NCBI GenBank assembly: GCA_016713735.1 | Contig: JADJOP010000002.1 | Span: 1-64,000 of the forward strand | DNA: 64,000 bases | Direction: 5' to 3' | From: Bryobacterales bacterium | GTDB taxonomy: Bacteria > Acidobacteriota > Terriglobia > Bryobacterales > Bryobacteraceae | Shown: positions 60,406-64,000 of the stretch, in pieces | Layout of the letters: each line of letters begins with the position of its first letter | Position numbering within the stretch: the stretch's first letter is position 1 | Made by a program: the position numbers and the translations under genes | Notes under the pieces: generated by a model | The model's input: only the letters and a program-made list of their open reading frames with translations | Told to the model about the DNA's origin: nothing | Databases searched by the model: none

Positions 60406-61034
60406 GGGGTGCCCGTGCAGGGCTGTAACCCGCTGGTTTCAAACTTGAACCCATATGCCTGTCTATCGTGAGAAAAAGTGTCGCGAATCTCTTGGACTTT
60501 ATCGGCGTCGCTCTCAGACACGTTCTGACCATTGACGATGTAGTAGCAGTGCACGCGGATCGATGCCCGCTTGTTGCTTTTCTGTGCCGCATCCAATGCC
60601 TGCCTCACCAGTCTGAAGGACTCCATTGTCTGCTCGTCTTGTAGGTCGCCGTGCAAGAATACTCGGTTCATTCTATCAACAAAAGCGTAAAGCTCCTTTG
60701 TGGAAATGCCGCCTCCATAATCCTGCTTGAATTTGAATTGGAAGAGCTTGAGGTGGATCTCCGATCCCTGGTCCAGTATCAGATATGCATCCAGGAGTTC
60801 CTCTGGCTTTCCTGTCTTCAGATGATCGACGTGAACCAATCCCTCGAACAACTCGTCGTCATAGAGGTACGTAATCTTCTTAATGGCAAGGTACGGGAAC
60901 AGCTCTTTGTCGTTGAGTGGGTGGATGCCCCAGGAGGGATTCCGTTCAGCCAATAGGCGCACCTGGTCTTTGAGGTACTGGATTTGGTCTTGTGAAAGCG
61001 CGCCGTGGCCGTTGGATGAAGGTTTGGTCGCCAT
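60406..61034 (-). pseudogene. N-terminal part of an AIPR-like (abortive phage resistance) protein
   Basis: About 200 real residues from ATG 61034: LSQDQIQYLKDQVRLLAERN, YDDELFEGLVHVDHLKTGKP, EIHLKLFQFKFKQDYGGG, FRLVRQALDAAQKSNKRASI, VHCYYIVNGQNVSESDADKV. The LFQFKFKQ strand and overall order resemble the N-terminus of AIPR-family proteins, which are linked to phage defence. The gene is cut by the poly-G tract, after which only encoded prolines follow. It is clearly less GC-rich than its neighbours, which suggests horizontal transfer. Confidence 0.6.
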
Positions 61035-61148
61035 AGAACTCTCCTGACTGGTTCCTCAAATCGACCGAGGTCAATCAGATTCTGACAGCCCCATGTGGGC
61101 AATTCGTGCGTTGGCCCGAGGGTTGACGATAGGTGGGAAACCGCGGCC

Positions 61149-61907
61149 TCAGATTTGCACGCGGTCCATGGCCAGGAACTCCTTGATGTGCGGGTGGTCG
61201 CACTTCTCGAGGAGGTGAACCGGGCCGAAGTAGATCACCTTGCCTTCGTGGAGGAAGATGACCTTGTCGGCGACCTTCCACATGAGGTCGAGGTCGTGGG
61301 TGACGACAAGGCTGGTGAGGCGGAGCTGGCGTTTGAGGCGCAGCATGAGGTTGCCGAGGTGGTCGCTCATGATGGGGTCGACCATGGTGGTGGGCTCGTC
61401 GTAGAGGACGCACTCGGGCTGGGCGGCGAGGGCGCGGGCGATGGCGACGGCGCGTTTGTAGCCAGTGGACAGATCGCTCGGGGCGGCGTCGTAGTAGTCG
61501 AGCAGGTCGACCATGCTGAGCAGGCCGCGGACGATCTCTTCGCGGTTGTCGGCGTCGTAGTCCTCGCGCAGTTCCAGTGAGAAGAGAATGTTCTCGGCCA
61601 CGGTGAGCGAGTCAAAGAGGGCCCCATTCTGGAAGACCATGGTTACCTTTTTGCGAATGCGGCGCATTTCGGTTTCCAGGGCCTGGGTGATATCGGTGTG
61701 GGCGACAATGACGCGGCCGGCGTCGGGCTTGAGAAAGCCCATGATGTGGGCCAGGGAGACGGACTTGCCGACGCCGGAGCGGCCCAGAATGGCGACGGTT
61801 TCGCCGGCATCAATGTGAAAGCTGACGTCGTCCAAAACGGGGCGGTCGAACGTCTTATAGACGTTGCGGAATTCGATGTAATGGGGGAACAGTTCAGCGG
61901 CGGGCAT
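61149..61907 (-). CDS. mlaF: ABC transporter ATPase of the MlaF type
   Basis: 252 aa. Walker A GRSGVGKSVSL, Q-loop VTMVFQNGALFDSLTV, signature LSTGYKRAVAIARALA (a variant LSGG as in MlaF/Ttg2A), Walker B ECVLYDEPTTMVDPIMSD and switch VVTHDLDLMW. The FQNGALFDSLTV and MVDPIMSD patterns are characteristic of the phospholipid/toluene-tolerance transporters of the Mla group. The permease and MCE partners are not in the window. The start overlaps the end of mobA by 14 bases. Confidence 0.85.
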   Translation of the reverse strand: MPAAELFPHYIEFRNVYKTFDRPVLDDVSFHIDAGETVAILGRSGVGKSVSLAHIMGFLKPDAGRVIVAHTDITQALETEMRRIRKKVTMVFQNGALFDSLTVAENILFSLELREDYDADNREEIVRGLLSMVDLLDYYDAAPSDLSTGYKRAVAIARALAAQPECVLYDEPTTMVDPIMSDHLGNLMLRLKRQLRLTSLVVTHDLDLMWKVADKVIFLHEGKVIYFGPVHLLEKCDHPHIKEFLAMDRVQI

Positions 61908-62487
61908 GGAGCGCCTCCCAATCCTCGGGCTGATTGATATTCAAAAAATGACGCGGATGATCCAGTTGGAGACGGTGGGCGGGCAGCGCGGCGATGGCGT
62001 GCATGAGCTTGAAGTCGCCTGTATCCAACTGTTTGCGGACAACGGGCAGGGCCTCCGGGCGATACAGCGCGCAGAGCGGCTCCTCGCGGCCGGAGGGCGA
62101 CAGCGGGAGGATGGCTTGGCTGCCGGCGTGGAGACGGGCTTGCTCCAGCAATTGCTCCAGGGCGGCAGCGTCGAGGGCAGGCATATCGCAGGCGACCATA
62201 AAAGCCCATTCGGCCTTGCCGCCGCAGTCGGTGAGGGCGGCTTCCAGGCCCCCGAGCGGACCGCAGCCGCGGCGAAGATCGGCGATGAGGGGAAGATTGA
62301 GGGAAGAGTAGCGTTCGGCGGGGCCGACCACCGTGGCGGCGCCGCACACCGATGCGAGCAGATCGTAGGTGCGGCGGAGGAGCGTCGCGCCGTCCCATTC
62401 CAGCAGGGCTTTGTCGCGCCCCATACGCGAGCTGAGGCCTCCGGCGAGCACATAGCCGTGGACGAAACCAGGTGCGAGCCCGCTCAT
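61894..62487 (-). CDS. mobA: Molybdenum cofactor guanylyltransferase
   Basis: 197 aa. Nucleotide-binding motif VLAGGLSSRMGRDKALLEWD and metal/GTP motif FMVACDMPALDAAAL are diagnostic. Adds GMP to molybdopterin to make the guanine dinucleotide cofactor. FLNINQPEDWEAL is the family's C-terminal N-x-N-x-P-E-D motif. Linked to the mlaF-like gene by overlap, which need not mean a shared function. Confidence 0.92.
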   Translation of the reverse strand: MSGLAPGFVHGYVLAGGLSSRMGRDKALLEWDGATLLRRTYDLLASVCGAATVVGPAERYSSLNLPLIADLRRGCGPLGGLEAALTDCGGKAEWAFMVACDMPALDAAALEQLLEQARLHAGSQAILPLSPSGREEPLCALYRPEALPVVRKQLDTGDFKLMHAIAALPAHRLQLDHPRHFLNINQPEDWEALHARR

Positions 62488-62581
62488 GCGGCTATGGTAG
62501 CACCGGGGATGGGGAATGGGGCGCGGAGGCGGATTCGCGCCGGGGGTAAGGCTCCCCGCAGGCGGGGGTAACGGAAAAGAG

Positions 62582-63373
62582 ATGCTTGTGTTCTATAGAT
62601 TTACAGATATAATCGAAGGAAACGGTTTGACCAGGGTAGCTATTGTCATGTTGGCGCTAGCGGTTAGCCACGGCGCGATGAGTGGAGCGTCGCCCGCTTC
62701 CCGGAAAGCTGTGTCTTCGTTGAACGCCGCCTCTTCGCCTGCTGTTTCCACGACGGTTCGCGCGGCCAAGAATGGCCGCCTGGTGCGGACGGTGGTGGTG
62801 CCGGAGAACGTGATCAAGCCGCGGCTGGTGAACGCCGCCGCGCCGATGGCCGCGCCGGGGGCGATCACGACGCTGGCGGCGCTCGATGCGCTGATTGAGG
62901 AGACGGCGGGCAAAGAGAGTGTGGACCCATTGCTGGTGCACGCCATCATTCACACCGAGAGCGCCTACAATCCCTACGCACTGTCCCATAAGGGAGCCGA
63001 GGGGCTGATGCAGTTGATCCCCGGCACGGCGAGGTTGATGGGTGTGCGGAACAGTTTCGACATCCGGCAGAACGTGGAAGGCGGCGTGAAGTACCTGAAA
63101 CAGATGCTGGAGAGGTTTGGCGATTTGCGATTTGCCATCGCGGCCTACAATGCCGGGCCTGAGGCGGTGGCGCGGTACAACGGCGTTCCGCCCTATGCCG
63201 AGACGATCGGCTATGTGTACCGGGTAGGCAAGCGGTATGGAGAGTTACGGCGGCAGTTTCCGCCGAAGCCGGCGGCCGCGGTGGAAACCGCGGAAGCCCA
63301 GACGCAGCCGGAGTTCCGGCCGGTGGAGTCGTATCTCGACGCCGAGGGCCGGCTGCATTTGCGAACGAGGTAA
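62582..63373 (+). CDS. Lytic transglycosylase (SLT domain)
   Basis: Start ATG 62582, preceded by GGAAAAGAG; ATG 62648 would place the signal peptide (MLALAVSHGAMSGA) directly at the N-terminus and is an alternative. 263 aa. The SLT domain, residues ~120-215, has the catalytic Glu in HAIIHTESAYNPYALS, then GAEGLMQLIPGTARLMGV and FAIAAYNAGPEAVARYNGVP. It cleaves peptidoglycan glycan strands in the periplasm. It runs into the AMIN-domain gene with 9 bases between. Confidence 0.9.
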   Translation: MLVFYRFTDIIEGNGLTRVAIVMLALAVSHGAMSGASPASRKAVSSLNAASSPAVSTTVRAAKNGRLVRTVVVPENVIKPRLVNAAAPMAAPGAITTLAALDALIEETAGKESVDPLLVHAIIHTESAYNPYALSHKGAEGLMQLIPGTARLMGVRNSFDIRQNVEGGVKYLKQMLERFGDLRFAIAAYNAGPEAVARYNGVPPYAETIGYVYRVGKRYGELRRQFPPKPAAAVETAEAQTQPEFRPVESYLDAEGRLHLRTR

Positions 63374-63382
63374 GCCAACAGG

Positions 63383-64000
63383 GTGCGACTGGCAGCGATA
63401 GTCGTGGCGGGAGCGCTGGCGGCAAGCTGGCAACCCGGAAGTGTGGCCGCGGCCGCACCCGCAAGCACGCTGCGGGAAATCCGCACGTGGTCGCTCGGTG
63501 ACTCCACGCGCATCGCCATCGAGGTGGATGGCGAGCTGAAGTTCCATTACGACAAGCTGACCGACCCGCCGCGCCTCTTTTTTGACCTGGATGAGACAAG
63601 CGTCGGTTCCCTGCGCGGAGCGGCATCGACCATCACCGTGGGTGACCCCGTGGTGCGCCAGGTGCGTGTCGGCATTCTGCGCAAAGGCGTGGCACGCGTG
63701 GTGATCGATCTGTTTGAGGTGGGCGACTACACGGTTTCCCAGCTCACCAATCCGTCGCGGCTGGTGGTGGAGGTGCGGCGTGGGCCGTCCCTGCAGCCGG
63801 CGCCGCAACACACACCGGCCCCGCCGGCGGTGGTTCCGATGGCCCCGCCCGTGGCGGTGGCGGCGGCACGGCCGGCGCCCAAACCGGGCCGGCGCCTCAT
63901 CACGCTGCCTGTGAAAAAGACGACCGCGCCCCCCAAGGCCGCGCCCCTGTGGACACTGGCGCGGCAACCGTCATACAGGGCGAGCCTGCCGGTAAGCCGC
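63383..64000 (+). CDS. AMIN-domain protein, probable N-acetylmuramoyl-L-alanine amidase (5' part)
   Basis: Starts at GTG 63383 with a signal peptide (LAAIVVAGALAASWQPGSVAAAA). The AMIN domain, residues ~30-130, has RIAIEVDGELKFHYDKL, RLFFDLDETSVGS and VARVVIDLFEVGDYTVSQL, ending SRLVVEVRRG. A Pro/Ala-rich linker follows to the window end. AMIN domains place amidases or secretins in the cell envelope; the upstream lytic transglycosylase favours an amidase. The catalytic part lies outside the window. Confidence 0.75.
   Translation, partial: MRLAAIVVAGALAASWQPGSVAAAAPASTLREIRTWSLGDSTRIAIEVDGELKFHYDKLTDPPRLFFDLDETSVGSLRGAASTITVGDPVVRQVRVGILRKGVARVVIDLFEVGDYTVSQLTNPSRLVVEVRRGPSLQPAPQHTPAPPAVVPMAPPVAVAAARPAPKPGRRLITLPVKKTTAPPKAAPLWTLARQPSYRASLPVSR

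Overview
The window is high-GC bacterial DNA, most likely from an Acidobacteriota genome of the Solibacter/Bryobacterales type. This is inferred from gene content: two very large Oar-like TonB-dependent receptors with an N-terminal carboxypeptidase-regulatory domain, an FG-GAP/ASPIC-UnbV protein, a PASTA-less PknB-type kinase, putative-Ig (He_PIG) repeat proteins, a Tat-exported BNR-repeat protein and an exosortase/EpsI pair. Sequence identity could not be tested.

Layout. 1-1431: 5' part of a secreted protein gene (minus strand), with an intact IS1380-type element just upstream. 3321-42006: an exopolysaccharide (EPS) locus sprinkled with insertion sequences. Three copies of one 1.8-kb IS lie in the same orientation (3321-5124, 33409-35211, 40202-42006), with one IS630 element (36255-37279) and one IS1380 remnant. 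The plus-strand EPS genes are a glycosyltransferase (GT), a VanZ-like membrane protein, an exosortase, EpsI, a deacetylase-like protein, a UDP-sugar dehydrogenase and two more GTs. They converge with a minus-strand set of seven closely spaced genes: fatty acyl-AMP ligase, acyl carrier protein, SGNH hydrolase, MBOAT acyltransferase, Tat-exported BNR protein, O-antigen polymerase and OafA-type acyltransferase. These seven look like a dedicated route for activating an acyl group, carrying it on an ACP and attaching it to an exported polysaccharide. Two large secreted polysaccharide-lyase-like proteins, a truncated kinase and diverged copies of two of the GTs fill 25-39 kb. Flagellar cap gene fliD (39.4-42.6 kb) is split by IS copy C.

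43.5-46.6 kb is a small integration hotspot: a 3' half of a tRNA-Pro, a DUF433/DUF5615 toxin-antitoxin-like pair, broken genes and a tyrosine integrase next to tRNA-Ser(CGA). 46.8-64 kb is ordinary chromosome: ASPIC/UnbV protein, TPR protein, tandem Oar-like receptors, a winged-helix/alpha-beta-hydrolase regulator, PIG-L deacetylase, an AIPR-like defence gene fragment, MlaF-like ATPase, MobA, lytic transglycosylase and an AMIN-domain protein.

Caution. Many genes are broken by single-base indels, mostly in homopolymers, and a few by in-frame stops. The three IS copies carry different private indels, and a 250-base poly-G tract sits at 60155-60405. Much of this may be consensus or assembly error rather than real decay.
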